Below, in pieces: positions 1 through 9,130 of a DNA stretch of 64,000 nt. The position numbers were made by a program, and so were the translations under genes. Under the pieces are notes generated by a model that was not told where the DNA came from, made no database searches, and was given only the letters and a program-made list of their open reading frames with translations. How positions within the stretch are numbered: position 1 is the first letter of the stretch; each line of letters starts with the position of its first letter. The DNA is from JBBQWR01 sp038210495 (lineage in GTDB: Bacteria > Planctomycetota > Planctomycetia > Pirellulales > DATAWG01), in contig JBBQWR010000032.1 of the NCBI GenBank assembly GCA_038210495.1, forward strand, positions 1 to 64,000, in the 5' to 3' direction.

Positions 1-1080
1 CGTCATGCTCTCCACGTTCTTGTGGTGTCGCTTGGCGAACTGCTTCATGAAATAATCGATCAATAGCGGTATGTCCTGGCTCCGCTCGGCCAGTCGCGGC
101 AGATTGATGGTGACCACTTTCAGCCGGTGGTAGAGGTCGCTGCGAAACGAGCCCGCGGCGATCGAATCTTCCAGGTTGCGGTTCGTGGCCGACAAGATCC
201 GCACGTTGACGTGGATGGCCTCGTTCGAGCCGACGCGTGTGATCTCGCTGCTCTCCAAGACCCGCAGCAGCTTGATTTGCGTGGCGATCGGCATGTCGCC
301 AACTTCGTCCAGAAACAGCGTGCCGCCGTGGGCGTACTCGAACTTGCCGATGCGATCGGTCGAGGCGTCGGTGAAGGCGCCGCGAATATGGCCGAACAGC
401 TCGCTCTCCAAAATATTTTCGCTCAGCGCGGCACAATTGAGCGCCACGAATGGCTTGGCCTTCCGAGGACTGTTTTGATGGATGGCCTGCGCCACGAGTT
501 CCTTGCCGGTGCCGGTCTCACCCTGAATCAACACGCTGGCGTCGGTCGGAGCGATTCGCTTGAGACGATCGATCACGCCGTTCATCTGCTGGCTGGAGCC
601 GATGACCCCTTCGAAACCAAATTTCTCGTCAAGCCGCCTGCTGAGCTCGACATTCGTGCGCCGCAAGCGAACGGCCTCGGACGCCTTGGACGCAATGACG
701 CGGAGGTGGGCCAAGTCTAGCGGCTTCTGCAGATAGTTGAACGCGCCCTGCTGCATCGCCGCGACGGCCGAGGGGATCGTGCCGTGGCCGGTGACCAGAA
801 TCACCTCGGCCTCGGGCAGGGCCTGCTTCGTACAGGCCAATAGCTCCAGGCCATCCAGATCGTTCATCTTCAGATCGGTGATCACCACGTCGAACGACTC
901 GCGCTGGACCAGTTGGGCGCCCTGTACGCCCGAGGTCGCGACCGCACAGTCGTAGCCGACTCGACTCAGGCTCTCGGCCACCGTCTCGGCGTGAGCCGCA
1001 TCGTTATCGACGATCAGCACCCGAATATCTCCGGGCGGCGCATAGCCATTTTCGTCGGTCGTAACGGCTGGAGAACTCAT
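1..1080 (-). CDS. sigma-54-dependent response regulator, NtrC family (3' end cut by window)
   Basis: Two-component transcriptional activator that would drive sigma-54 promoters when phosphorylated. Reading from the ATG at 1080 gives 360 codons without a stop up to the window edge. Residues 19-130 form a receiver domain with an acidic pocket (VDNDAA), phospho-acceptor D69 (VITDL), the switch Thr in LVTGHG and the conserved Lys in LQKP. Residues 155-360 form an AAA+ sigma-54 interaction domain with Walker A GETGTGKE (187-194) and Walker B LFLDEVGD. The sigma-54-contacting loop reads GAFTDA (234-239) instead of the usual GAFTGA. The C-terminal Fis-type DNA-binding domain should lie beyond the left edge. 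No cognate histidine kinase is visible; it may also lie outside the window. Confidence 0.93.
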   Translation of the reverse strand, partial: MSSPAVTTDENGYAPPGDIRVLIVDNDAAHAETVAESLSRVGYDCAVATSGVQGAQLVQRESFDVVITDLKMNDLDGLELLACTKQALPEAEVILVTGHGTIPSAVAAMQQGAFNYLQKPLDLAHLRVIASKASEAVRLRRTNVELSRRLDEKFGFEGVIGSSQQMNGVIDRLKRIAPTDASVLIQGETGTGKELVAQAIHQNSPRKAKPFVALNCAALSENILESELFGHIRGAFTDASTDRIGKFEYAHGGTLFLDEVGDMPIATQIKLLRVLESSEITRVGSNEAIHVNVRILSATNRNLEDSIAAGSFRSDLYHRLKVVTINLPRLAERSQDIPLLIDYFMKQFAKRHHKNVESMT

Positions 1081-1179
1081 GCGGTCGATAATACAAAATT
1101 GCCCGCGAGTGGACCAGCATCAATCCCCATGGCCGCGTTCGCTCGCCACGCGCGGGTGGAAATGGCTCGCATTCAAAGC

Positions 1180-1215
1180 AAAAGGACTGGAAAGCGGTTA
1201 GGCCTCCCAGTCCCC
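1180..1215 (-). terminator. probable rho-independent terminator of the PDZ-protein gene
   Basis: On the minus strand a GGACTGG arm (1213-1207) pairs with CCAGTCC (1190-1184) across a 16-nt loop, and the second arm runs into TTTT. It starts about 40 bp after the stop codon of the 1254-2555 gene. The loop is long and the T-run short, so confidence is moderate. Confidence 0.45.
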
Positions 1216-1253
1216 TATGTTTTTTACGTCAGTACACAATTAAATCGACGTGC

Positions 1254-2555
1254 TTAACGACCAAGAACTCCGCCCAGCGGTCGTCGTGGCGGCGGGGTCG
1301 TGGCCGGGGCCGGAGTCGTGCCGGCCGGTGTGCGCGGCGGCGCTACAGTCGGATTCGTGCCCGGAGCGACGCCAGGAATCACATTAGTCGGGGGCGCCGG
1401 GCGGACGCTGGGATCGGTCGGCGGCAGATCGCGAGCCGGCTCGGTCGAACGTTCGGTCGTGGCCGAGGTCTGGCCTTTGGCCGAAGCTTCTCGCTTCGAA
1501 AACTTCGCCTCGCCGCGGACAGCCTTCGATTCGTGGTTGAACTCGAAGTCCACCGCCGAGCCGTTCACTTCATGCAGGGCGCGACCGAAATCGCTGGTCG
1601 TCTTAATCCGCTGCCCATGCCATCCCGTGATCTCGTCACCGGCGCGGACGCCAGCTTCCCAGGCCGGCGATTCGCGATTGACGCTCTTGACGATCAATCG
1701 ATCCGGATAGCGAGTATCAAGAACGACGCCGAAATAGGTGTAATCGTCGTCGTACGATTCTTCGGCATAGAATACCGTAGGAGTGAGATATACGGTCTCG
1801 TCGCGTCCGTCGCGGAATACGATCACCTTGATTCGATCGTTGCCTTCGACGTCATAAACGTAGCGATCGAAATCTTCGTCTCGCGCCAGACGATGGCCAT
1901 TGATCGAAACGACGATGTCGCTGGACCGCAAGCCGGCACGGTAAAGGACGCTGGAAGAGGCGAGATTTGAGATGGCCAATCCACGATCGGTTGCCCGACC
2001 GAAGGAAATGCCCAACTGACGGTCGGTCATCCGATTTCGGCGCGAGTCGGTAGTCCGCCGATCGGTGTCGCGGCGATCAGTATCGCGGCGGTCGGTATCG
2101 CGGGCTGGGGTTCGATCGGTATCCCGACGATCCGTGTCCTTACGATCCGTGTCCTTACGATCCGTGTCCTTACGATCGGCGTCTTTTCGATCAACGTCTT
2201 TGCGATCGTTTGGATCGCGTGCATTCGTGTCGCGCGAATCTTTCGCGGGATCGCGGGCGTCGCGTTGAGTGTCACGCGGATCGCGGGTCGGATCCGTGGC
2301 CCTTGGCTGCGCCGGATTGTCGTTGGTTGCGGGATTCTTTGGATTCGTATCCCGAGGAGCGGTTGTCTTCGGGTCCGAAGCCTTGGAATCAGGCGCTCTG
2401 GTCGCAGGCGCGGCCGGTTCTTTTGGAGCTGGTTCTTTCGCGGCGGGCTCTTTGGGCGCGCCGCCCGGCGGCTCCACCGCATTCGCGTTACGCAGGCCCG
2501 CGAGCCCCAGCAGCAATCCGGCTCCGGCCGCACTGACAAATAGCAACTTTTTCAT
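1254..2555 (-). CDS. exported protein with two PDZ-like domains and a charged repetitive linker
   Basis: 433 residues. Residues 1-26 form a signal peptide (MKKLL start, hydrophobic core, ANA cleavage region). Residues about 27-175 are low complexity: a Pro/Ala/Lys stretch, then a run of Asp/Arg-rich units of the type DRKDTDR. Two PDZ-like domains follow at about 180-260 (LGISFG...GLRSSDIVVSINGHRL) and 275-350 (GVRAGDEITGWHGQRI). The C-terminus is Pro/Thr rich. No serine-protease domain is present, so it is probably a periplasmic or cell-surface peptide-binding or scaffold protein rather than a DegP-type protease. A GAGGAG Shine-Dalgarno lies 8 nt before the ATG. Substrate and partner are unknown. 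Confidence 0.85.
   Translation of the reverse strand: MKKLLFVSAAGAGLLLGLAGLRNANAVEPPGGAPKEPAAKEPAPKEPAAPATRAPDSKASDPKTTAPRDTNPKNPATNDNPAQPRATDPTRDPRDTQRDARDPAKDSRDTNARDPNDRKDVDRKDADRKDTDRKDTDRKDTDRRDTDRTPARDTDRRDTDRRDTDRRTTDSRRNRMTDRQLGISFGRATDRGLAISNLASSSVLYRAGLRSSDIVVSINGHRLARDEDFDRYVYDVEGNDRIKVIVFRDGRDETVYLTPTVFYAEESYDDDYTYFGVVLDTRYPDRLIVKSVNRESPAWEAGVRAGDEITGWHGQRIKTTSDFGRALHEVNGSAVDFEFNHESKAVRGEAKFSKREASAKGQTSATTERSTEPARDLPPTDPSVRPAPPTNVIPGVAPGTNPTVAPPRTPAGTTPAPATTPPPRRPLGGVLGR
2060..2235 (-). repeat. short tandem coding repeats in the PDZ-protein linker
   Basis: Near-identical units of 15-18 bp built around CGATCGGTGTC or CGATCCGTGTC and variants follow one another inside the gene and encode the DRKDTDR/DRRDTDR linker. 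Copy number could vary between strains by slippage. Confidence 0.8.
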
Positions 2556-3040
2556 GATCGTGTCTCCTCGTTTACGTTAGTTCTTGGGGGCGGGTGGCGT
2601 GAAAAAACACGGCCGAAACTTCGACGCCCCGTGTGGTGGGCAGGCGACATTTGCAATTGACGTTCCGAACCGACGCATACTTCGGAATTCCGAATGAAGT
2701 TAGGTAAATGCGTAGGTCTTGTACCGTTCTACCGATGAATTCTCGCTTTTCGCCCCTGAAAGTGCGAAAGAAAGCATGGAGCGTACAAATACGGCGGCGC
2801 GAAGTGCACTTTTTTTGTGCGAGCTGAACAAAGGACCGATTCCGGGGGGGTTCTATCCGTGGGTCCGCGGCTCTATCGCCCAGTTTTGATTGGCATTTTC
2901 TAGCTCGAATAAGTTTGCTAGGGTTCGAATAGCTCATGCGGATCCGGTGACGGTCACGGGGAATGGATGCCCCTCTGCTCGCTTTGCCATGATTGCCTCC
3001 GGGTGGCGTCATGCTTTCGCGTTCCACGATGTAAGCCCCG
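2556..3040. other. 485-bp intergenic region between divergent genes
   Basis: Separates the minus-strand PDZ gene from the plus-strand ABC exporter pair and must carry both promoters. I see no convincing -35/-10 pair, RNA gene or coding sequence. The only local feature is a T7 run between GCAC and GTGC near 2807-2821. Confidence 0.5.
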
Positions 3041-4894
3041 ATGATTCCCGCCTTGGCTCCACTCATCCCGACTGCGCCCTCGAACGTCTATTTGTTGCGC
3101 CGGCTGTTTGGATTGGCGTGGCGTCACCGCTTGGGATGCGTCCACGTGCTGTCTCAACAATGTTTGCTGGTCGCCCTGATGCTCGCCCAGTTGGGGCTTA
3201 CCGGTTTGGGAATCGATTTGATTCGGGCGCACGTCGAGCCTGTCGGAGCGGCTTTCAGGTGGCCCTTGGGCTTTCGGGCGCCGAACGATTGGCCGCCGCT
3301 GGGCCAGTTGTGCCTGATTGCCGCGGTGATCGTCGCCGCGGCGCTGACTCATGCGATGTTGCGATATCGCGCTGCGGTGACGACGTCGAATCTCGTGCTG
3401 CGGATTGTCGTCGAACTGCGGACCGCGGTGTACGACAAGCTGCAGCGGCTTAGCTTTCGGTTTTTCGACGCCAATCAAACTGGCTCGATCATCAACCGCG
3501 TGGCCGGCGACGTGCAGGCGGTGCGCGTGTTTGTCGACGGCGTCGTGATCCAGATGCTGACCGTTGCGCTGTCGCTCGGCGTCTATCTGGTGTACATGGT
3601 TTCGCTGCACGCGCCGCTCACCTTGGCCTGTTTGGCGACGACGCCGCTGCTGTGGGTTGGGGCGACGATGTTTTCCAAAATCGTGCGGCCGGCTTACGTT
3701 CGCAATGGCCGGCTAATCGACCAGTTGGTCCTCACACTGACCGAAAATATCCAAGGCGTGCAGGTCGTCAAAGGCTTTGGTCGTCAGCAACAGGAAATCG
3801 ATAAGTTCAAAACGGCCAATCGAGCGACGAGGGACCAGAAGTACTGGATCTTTCGCCGCACGTCGCTGTTTCAGCCCGCGATGGGCTTTTTGACTCAGAT
3901 CAATATGGTGATCCTGCTCGGCTACGGCGGCTATCTGGTGGTTCACGGCGAGCTCGCGCTGGGCGCGGGGTTATTCGTATTCGTGAATCTCTTGCAGCAA
4001 TTCGCCAACCAAGTCGGCCAGGTGACGAACATTGCCGACAGTATTCAAACGTGCCTGACCGGCGCCCAACGGGTGTTCGAGATTCTGGACGCGCCCCTGG
4101 AAGTGGAAAACGCGGCGTGCCCAGTCCGTGTCTCGAAGCTCCGCGGCGAGGTGCGGTTCGAAGGAGTCGGCTTTGCCTACCGCGATGATACGCCGGTGCT
4201 CGAAGACATCGACCTGGTCGCCAAGCCGGGACAGGTTATCGCGATCGTGGGCGCGACGGGCGCCGGCAAAACGACGCTGCTGAGCTTGGTTCCCCGGTTC
4301 TACGACCCGATTGCCGGCCGGGTGTTGGTCGATGGCGTCGACGTGCGCGATCTCGATCTGGACACACTTCGCCGCAGCGTGGGGCTGGTGTTTCAAGAAA
4401 GCTTTCTGTTTTCCAATACGGTCGCGGCCAACATTGCATTCGGCCATCCGGACGCCACGCGGGAGCAGATCGAAAGGGCAGCCAAAATTGCCGCAGCCCA
4501 TGAATTCATTTTTGAGTTGCCTCACGGCTACGACACGGTCATCGGCGAATACGGCACGGGACTTTCCGGCGGGCAGCGACAGCGATTGGCGATCGCTCGG
4601 GCGATTCTGCTCGAGCCGCCCATTTTGATACTGGACGATGCCTTGGCCTCGATCGATCCCGGCACGGAACACGAGATTCTCGAGGCGATGGAAGGGGCGA
4701 TGCGGGGCCGCACGACGTTTGTGATCGCCCATCGGCTGAGCACGCTTCGCCGATCGGATTGGGTGGTCGTGCTCGACGAGGGTCGGGTCGTGCAAAGCGG
4801 TCCGCACGAGGCACTCATGCAAGGCGAAGGGCACTATCTGGCTAGTGCTCGCTTGCAAGGGGCCGCCGTCTCGGCGGTGCTGCCGGCGGCGTGA
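3041..4894 (+). CDS. ABC exporter half-transporter (membrane + ATPase domains), degenerate-site subunit
   Basis: 617 residues with the MsbA/multidrug-type layout. The N-terminal part carries six predicted membrane helices (type I exporter fold, about 25-330). The C-terminal nucleotide-binding domain has Walker A GATGAGKTT (about residue 404), a canonical LSGGQ signature (about 507), Walker B LILDDALASID (about 530) and the H-loop IAHRLS. The catalytic Glu after Walker B is Asp (LDD not LDE), as in the degenerate subunit of heterodimeric exporters. The next gene encodes the matching half with the Glu intact, so the two probably form one efflux pump. Substrate unknown (lipid, drug or peptide). 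The 89-bp gap to the next gene holds a small hairpin. Confidence 0.92.
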   Translation: MIPALAPLIPTAPSNVYLLRRLFGLAWRHRLGCVHVLSQQCLLVALMLAQLGLTGLGIDLIRAHVEPVGAAFRWPLGFRAPNDWPPLGQLCLIAAVIVAAALTHAMLRYRAAVTTSNLVLRIVVELRTAVYDKLQRLSFRFFDANQTGSIINRVAGDVQAVRVFVDGVVIQMLTVALSLGVYLVYMVSLHAPLTLACLATTPLLWVGATMFSKIVRPAYVRNGRLIDQLVLTLTENIQGVQVVKGFGRQQQEIDKFKTANRATRDQKYWIFRRTSLFQPAMGFLTQINMVILLGYGGYLVVHGELALGAGLFVFVNLLQQFANQVGQVTNIADSIQTCLTGAQRVFEILDAPLEVENAACPVRVSKLRGEVRFEGVGFAYRDDTPVLEDIDLVAKPGQVIAIVGATGAGKTTLLSLVPRFYDPIAGRVLVDGVDVRDLDLDTLRRSVGLVFQESFLFSNTVAANIAFGHPDATREQIERAAKIAAAHEFIFELPHGYDTVIGEYGTGLSGGQRQRLAIARAILLEPPILILDDALASIDPGTEHEILEAMEGAMRGRTTFVIAHRLSTLRRSDWVVVLDEGRVVQSGPHEALMQGEGHYLASARLQGAAVSAVLPAA

Positions 4895-4924
4895 TTCTTA
4901 AGCAATCGGCGGCGTCTAGGTTCG

Positions 4925-4942
4925 CCGGCGTTAAAACGCCGG
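4925..4942. repeat. short GC-rich hairpin between the two exporter genes
   Basis: CCGGCGT and ACGCCGG form a perfect 7-bp stem with a TAAA loop. No T-run follows, so it is more likely a REP-like element or transcript-stabilising hairpin than a terminator. Confidence 0.5.
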
Positions 4943-4983
4943 GCTAAATTTAACATTCGCTACGCGACCCCGGCGCAAAAAAC

Positions 4984-6801
4984 ATGGCCACGGCTATCGA
5001 TCGCAAACTAACGCGGACGCTCACTCGGCTCGAGCGTCACGAAGACCAAGAGCCGGACACTCGGCCGCTCGATATCAATCTGATCCGCCGGCTGCTTACC
5101 TACACCAAGCCATATGCCGCGAAGCGCAACTGGCTGCTGCTGATGGTCGTGCTCCGCTCGATCCAGATGCCGGCGCTAACCTGGCTGATCGCCGCCACGA
5201 TTCGCGGCCCGATCGCGACGGGCAACGTCACGGGCGTCGCAATCGGCATGCTTTCGTTCCTGACGCTCGCCATCTTCACGCAAGTCGTCATGCATTACCG
5301 CCAGCGGCTCGCGCTCGAGTTGGGCGAATCGGTCGTGTTCGATCTGCGGAACGAAATTTTCGCTCGCCTGCAATCGTTGCCGATGAGCTTTTACAATCGC
5401 ACCAAGCTCGGTCGGGTGATCAGTCGAATGAGCTCCGACGTCGAGGATGTGCGGGTGGGCATTCAAGAAGTGCTGTTCGTGTCGCTCGTTCAATTGGGCC
5501 AAATGCTGGTCGCGGCCACGTTCATGCTCTGGTACGACCGCGCGCTGTTTCTGATGGTGCTGGCGCTCGCTCCGGTGCTGTGGTGGATCAACCACTTTTT
5601 TCGCCGCCAAATGAGCGTCGGCCTGCGCCTGTTGCGAGACTCGTTCAGCCGGGTGACGGCGACGCTGGCCGAGAGCGTCAACGGAATTCGCGTCACTCAG
5701 GGTTTCGTGCGGCAGGACGTCAATGCCCGAATGTTCGGCGAGTTGATTGAGGACCACGCGGATTACAACGCCGCCGTCAATCGCACGCAGGGTTTCTTTC
5801 TGCCGCTGTTGGATCTCAACAATCAGTTCTTCGTGGCGGCCCTGCTCACGATCGGCGGCTACCAGGTTCTGCGGCCCGGCGCCACGACCGACGTGGGGAA
5901 TCTGGTCGGGTTCCTGTTCATGTCCACGATGTTCCTTTCGCCGATCGCGATGCTCGGCACTCAATACAATCAGGCGCTGGTCGCGATGGCGGCTTCGGAA
6001 AAACTATTTACGCTCCTCGACACGCCGCCCGATTGGGTCGAGCCGCCAACCGCCGTGTCGCTCAAATCGATTCGCGGGCGGGTAGAATTCCGCGGTCTGT
6101 CGTTCGGATACGATCCCGAGCGGCTCGTCCTGAACGACATCAACTTCATCGCCGAGCCGGGGCAGACCATCGCGCTGGTCGGTCACACGGGCAGTGGCAA
6201 GACGTCGATCGTCAATTTGATCGCCAAGTTTTACCTGCCCACGACCGGCCAACTACTGATCGACAACCGCGACATTCTTCAGATCACGAGTCAGTCGCTC
6301 CACAAGCGGATCGGGATCGTGCTGCAAAATAACTTCTTGTTCAGCGGCACGGTGATGGAGAACATTCGCGTTGGCAAGCCGACGGCGACCGATGGCGAAG
6401 TCCTCGAGGCCACGCGGCGGTTGGACTGTTCGGATCTGGTGGAGTCGCTGCCGGACGGCTTTCAGACGAGCGTCGGCGAGCGGGGCGGCAATCTTTCGCT
6501 CGGCCAGCGGCAAGCGATTTGTTTTGCGCGGGCGATGCTAGCTGATCCCCGTATCTTGATCCTCGACGAAGCGACGAGCAGCGTCGATACGATCACCGAA
6601 GCGCGCATTCAACGGGCACTGGACAAACTGCTAGCAGGTCGCACGAGCTTTGTCGTCGCCCACCGGCTCAGCACGGTGCGTCACGCGGATCAAGTGCTGG
6701 TACTGGAATCGGGCCGAATCATCGAGCGCGGGACCCATTCGCAGTTGGTCGAGTTGGACGGCGAATATGCCCATCTTTACAGACGATTCGTGGAGCAATA
6801 G
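4984..6801 (+). CDS. ABC exporter half-transporter (membrane + ATPase domains), catalytic subunit
   Basis: 605 residues, same layout as the preceding gene: six predicted N-terminal helices, then a nucleotide-binding domain with Walker A GHTGSGKTS (about residue 400), Walker B LILDEATSSVD with the catalytic Glu (about 525) and H-loop VAHRLS. Its signature reads LSLGQ instead of LSGGQ. In a heterodimer this signature would face the Asp-bearing Walker B of the upstream subunit (degenerate ATP site), while its own intact Walker B would face the canonical LSGGQ of the partner (active site). That is the asymmetry described for TM287/288, BmrCD and TAP-like exporters. The stop codon TAG is also the first base triplet of an intergenic inverted repeat. 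Confidence 0.93.
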   Translation: MATAIDRKLTRTLTRLERHEDQEPDTRPLDINLIRRLLTYTKPYAAKRNWLLLMVVLRSIQMPALTWLIAATIRGPIATGNVTGVAIGMLSFLTLAIFTQVVMHYRQRLALELGESVVFDLRNEIFARLQSLPMSFYNRTKLGRVISRMSSDVEDVRVGIQEVLFVSLVQLGQMLVAATFMLWYDRALFLMVLALAPVLWWINHFFRRQMSVGLRLLRDSFSRVTATLAESVNGIRVTQGFVRQDVNARMFGELIEDHADYNAAVNRTQGFFLPLLDLNNQFFVAALLTIGGYQVLRPGATTDVGNLVGFLFMSTMFLSPIAMLGTQYNQALVAMAASEKLFTLLDTPPDWVEPPTAVSLKSIRGRVEFRGLSFGYDPERLVLNDINFIAEPGQTIALVGHTGSGKTSIVNLIAKFYLPTTGQLLIDNRDILQITSQSLHKRIGIVLQNNFLFSGTVMENIRVGKPTATDGEVLEATRRLDCSDLVESLPDGFQTSVGERGGNLSLGQRQAICFARAMLADPRILILDEATSSVDTITEARIQRALDKLLAGRTSFVVAHRLSTVRHADQVLVLESGRIIERGTHSQLVELDGEYAHLYRRFVEQ

Positions 6802-6867
6802 AGCCTCGCGCGAAGTAAGCGCTGGCAAGGCCACGATCTCCCACCGCTTACTTCGTGCGCGGCTCTA
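6799..6867. repeat. inverted-repeat element, TAGAGCC family
   Basis: Arms TAGAGCCTCGCGCGAAGTAAG (left) and CTTACTTCGTGCGCGGCTCTA (right) are near-perfect inverted copies. A second copy is at 17628-17697 and a partial arm ends the gene at 11261. The TAG at 6799-6801 is the stop codon of the exporter gene. Confidence 0.8.
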
Positions 6868-7046
6868 TCCGCGGTCGGCCGCGCCGACAGCGTCAACCGG
6901 CATGGCCCCAATGCCGCCTAATCGCTAAAGTCCCTGCAATCGGAATAAAGCTCAAGGTCCGCAAGCTCACGACCGATAAGTTCAACAATTGAATTTAGCG
7001 GCAGACTGCTTAGATGGTCTGCTTTCGGCCAACAGGAGTTTGGCGT

Positions 7047-7898
7047 ATGAGTACGAGCGCTCCCAACATTAGTCCGCGATTGCGAACGCGCGTGGTCGCG
7101 ATTCAATCGAGCGCGCCTGCACCAGCGCCGATCGAATTGCCTTCATCGCCGCCGCTGAGGGTGCTGATCCGGCTGCCGCATGTCGCGGCTCCGCCGGTAT
7201 CGAAGTGGAAGCTGGCCTTCGCGAATTCGATCGTCAAGGCGAAGAAGAAATATGCGCTGGGCGCGATGGCCGTGTTTGCGATCTGCTTGATCTTGTTGGT
7301 CTCTCGAAGCCGGCACAAGCACATAGAAGAACAACTACCCGACGACGCCCCGGCCTGGTCAGGCGTGGCGACGACTTCCACAGCGCCGGCGATTCAATCG
7401 GCGACTTCTGTCCAAACGCCAGCAGCCGTGGCCAAGAATTGGGGCGCTCCGCCGTGGAGCCCGACGCCGGGCGCCACGCCACCTTCGGTTCCTGCCAGTT
7501 CATCGATCGCGCCGACGTCGCCGGTCTCCGCGAGCCCTGTCCCGGAACAATCGGGACCGGCTCTGAGCACGACGACGGTTCGGCGACCGCTCGAAGGCAA
7601 CTGGCCCTCGCTGACGGCCGCCGCCAAGGCCGATCCCAGCGTCCCGAGCATGCCGGCTCGCGATCCGTCGCCGGCGCTCGTGGCCGAACGAATCGACGCC
7701 TCACGTTCGCGACCGAATTTCACACCGCCAGCTGCGGTCAATCAGCCGCCGATCCAAGGGAACAATATCCAGTGGGCCCCGGCCCCGTCCCCAAGCGGCG
7801 GACAGCCGGGAATCGCCAAGTTGAATGGCAACATCGGTCCGGCCACCGCGCCCTCGAGCGAAGCCAATCCGCCGACCAAGTACAGGTACACTCCATGA
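7047..7898 (+). CDS. membrane-anchored proline-rich protein of unknown function
   Basis: 283 residues from the ATG at 7047, chosen over 7014 because AGGAG lies 8 nt upstream of it. One transmembrane helix sits at about residues 70-86 (ALGAMAVFAICLILLV) after a basic segment KAKKK. The rest, about 200 residues, is Pro/Ala/Ser-rich and probably disordered outside the membrane. Its stop overlaps the start of the next gene (ATGA), so the two are translationally coupled. The context (P-loop protein, ExeA-like ATPase) suggests an envelope, secretion or exopolysaccharide role. No homologous domain recognised. Confidence 0.75.
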   Translation: MSTSAPNISPRLRTRVVAIQSSAPAPAPIELPSSPPLRVLIRLPHVAAPPVSKWKLAFANSIVKAKKKYALGAMAVFAICLILLVSRSRHKHIEEQLPDDAPAWSGVATTSTAPAIQSATSVQTPAAVAKNWGAPPWSPTPGATPPSVPASSSIAPTSPVSASPVPEQSGPALSTTTVRRPLEGNWPSLTAAAKADPSVPSMPARDPSPALVAERIDASRSRPNFTPPAAVNQPPIQGNNIQWAPAPSPSGGQPGIAKLNGNIGPATAPSSEANPPTKYRYTP

Positions 7899-9058
7899 GC
7901 GCTCTCGATCACGCTTTTATCCGCGCGTTCACCAGCGATACGATGGCCTCGACGTCGCCGCCGAGCAAACCGGTAGGCGAATTGCCGTCGATCGGCGCCG
8001 CGCTTTCGAGGGCGGACGAATCGGTTCGGCTGCCCGAACGAGCGCCGGCGATGGCGCCCTCGCACGATGGCGCGGGCGTTGCGATCGCGCCTTCGGTCGT
8101 GCCGCCGCCGCATTTGAATTTGGCCGCTTTTGCCCACACGGTTTCGACACTCGACATGACGCTTGAGACGCCGCGAAAAAGCGGATTCCGGGCGGTGCGG
8201 ATCGATCCACCCCAGTTCTTGGCCGGTCCGCCGGAAACCGAAATTAAACCGTCCGTTCCGAGCAAGAGCGATTCTTCTCCGGTTACGGTCGGCGGTGAAT
8301 TGCCATCGACGTCAGACTCGCCGGTCTCCAAACCGGCGCCTTCGATCGCGACGCTCGGCCAACAGGCCGCCAAAGCGTCGACGGCCGAACGTCCGCGAGC
8401 CGCTTTCGAGGTCGATCGCTTCGCTTGGCCCACGACTTGCCAGTCGCTGGTCGAACGCATCGCGCCGCAGCTCGACCAGTTGTGCCAGGATCTCATGGCC
8501 GAATCGTCGCTCGGCCGCAAGGTCATTGCGATTACCGGCCTGCAGCGAAACGAAGGCCGCACGACCCTGGGACTGCTGCTCGCTCGTCGATTAGCTGCGT
8601 CGGGAGCGAGTGTCGCGATCGTCGACGCGGATTTTGCGGCGCCCCAATTGGCGAGTCAATTGGGACTCGCGATCGGCGTGGGCTGGGAACAGACGCTCGC
8701 CCTAGGGGACGGGCCGGATTTGTGGGAAACCATGATCGAATCGGTCGCGGATCGCCTAGCGGTCGCGCCGCTGGCCTCGCGAACTCGACTTTCGATCACC
8801 GGCGACATGGCCGGCCGAATAGCCGACTGCCTTTACCAGTTGAGAGAACACTTTGACATCGTGCTGGTCGATGCCGGGGCTGTGGCCGCCGATGGGTCCG
8901 CGGACTGGATGCTTAAGCCCAATAGCGGCCTCGACGCGGCCATTTTGACAACCGACACGCGCACGGCCTCGACTGCGGAGCTCTCGCAGATCGGTCGCCG
9001 GCTTATGGACGCCAACGTGCCTCCGCTGGGCGTCGCCGAAAATTATTGCGTCCTGTAA
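7895..9058 (+). CDS. CpsD/ParA-like P-loop protein with a degenerate Walker A
   Basis: 387 residues from the ATG overlapping the previous stop. Residues 1-180 are Pro/Ser-rich and poorly conserved. Residues about 210-385 have the fold of CapB/CpsD bacterial tyrosine kinases and ParA/MinD ATPases: a P-loop GLQRNEGRTT (about 215), a Walker A' strand AIVDADF (about 240) and Walker B VLVDAG (about 322). The invariant P-loop Lys is Arg (GRTT not GKTT), and no C-terminal Tyr cluster is seen, so it may bind nucleotide weakly or act as a regulatory partner rather than a kinase. Genes in this operon type usually belong to polysaccharide or cell-surface export; that role is inferred. Confidence 0.8.
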   Translation: MSALDHAFIRAFTSDTMASTSPPSKPVGELPSIGAALSRADESVRLPERAPAMAPSHDGAGVAIAPSVVPPPHLNLAAFAHTVSTLDMTLETPRKSGFRAVRIDPPQFLAGPPETEIKPSVPSKSDSSPVTVGGELPSTSDSPVSKPAPSIATLGQQAAKASTAERPRAAFEVDRFAWPTTCQSLVERIAPQLDQLCQDLMAESSLGRKVIAITGLQRNEGRTTLGLLLARRLAASGASVAIVDADFAAPQLASQLGLAIGVGWEQTLALGDGPDLWETMIESVADRLAVAPLASRTRLSITGDMAGRIADCLYQLREHFDIVLVDAGAVAADGSADWMLKPNSGLDAAILTTDTRTASTAELSQIGRRLMDANVPPLGVAENYCVL

Positions 9059-9130
9059 TCGCGGCTCGGTCAGGCATGAAGCGCCTGACCTACAACTCCC
9101 GACTCCCGACTTTTTTCGGCGAACACCACC

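Noticed and set aside
2060..2235. Tandem repeats in the PDZ gene considered as a CRISPR array
   Set aside because: Units are 15-18 bp, contiguous, without spacers, and encode an in-frame protein linker; no cas genes nearby.
2572..3066. Minus-strand 164-codon open frame in the 2556-3040 gap
   Set aside because: Lacks a ribosome site, overlaps the start of the ABC gene, and its composition (Arg/Lys/Ser rich, no domain) looks like noise.
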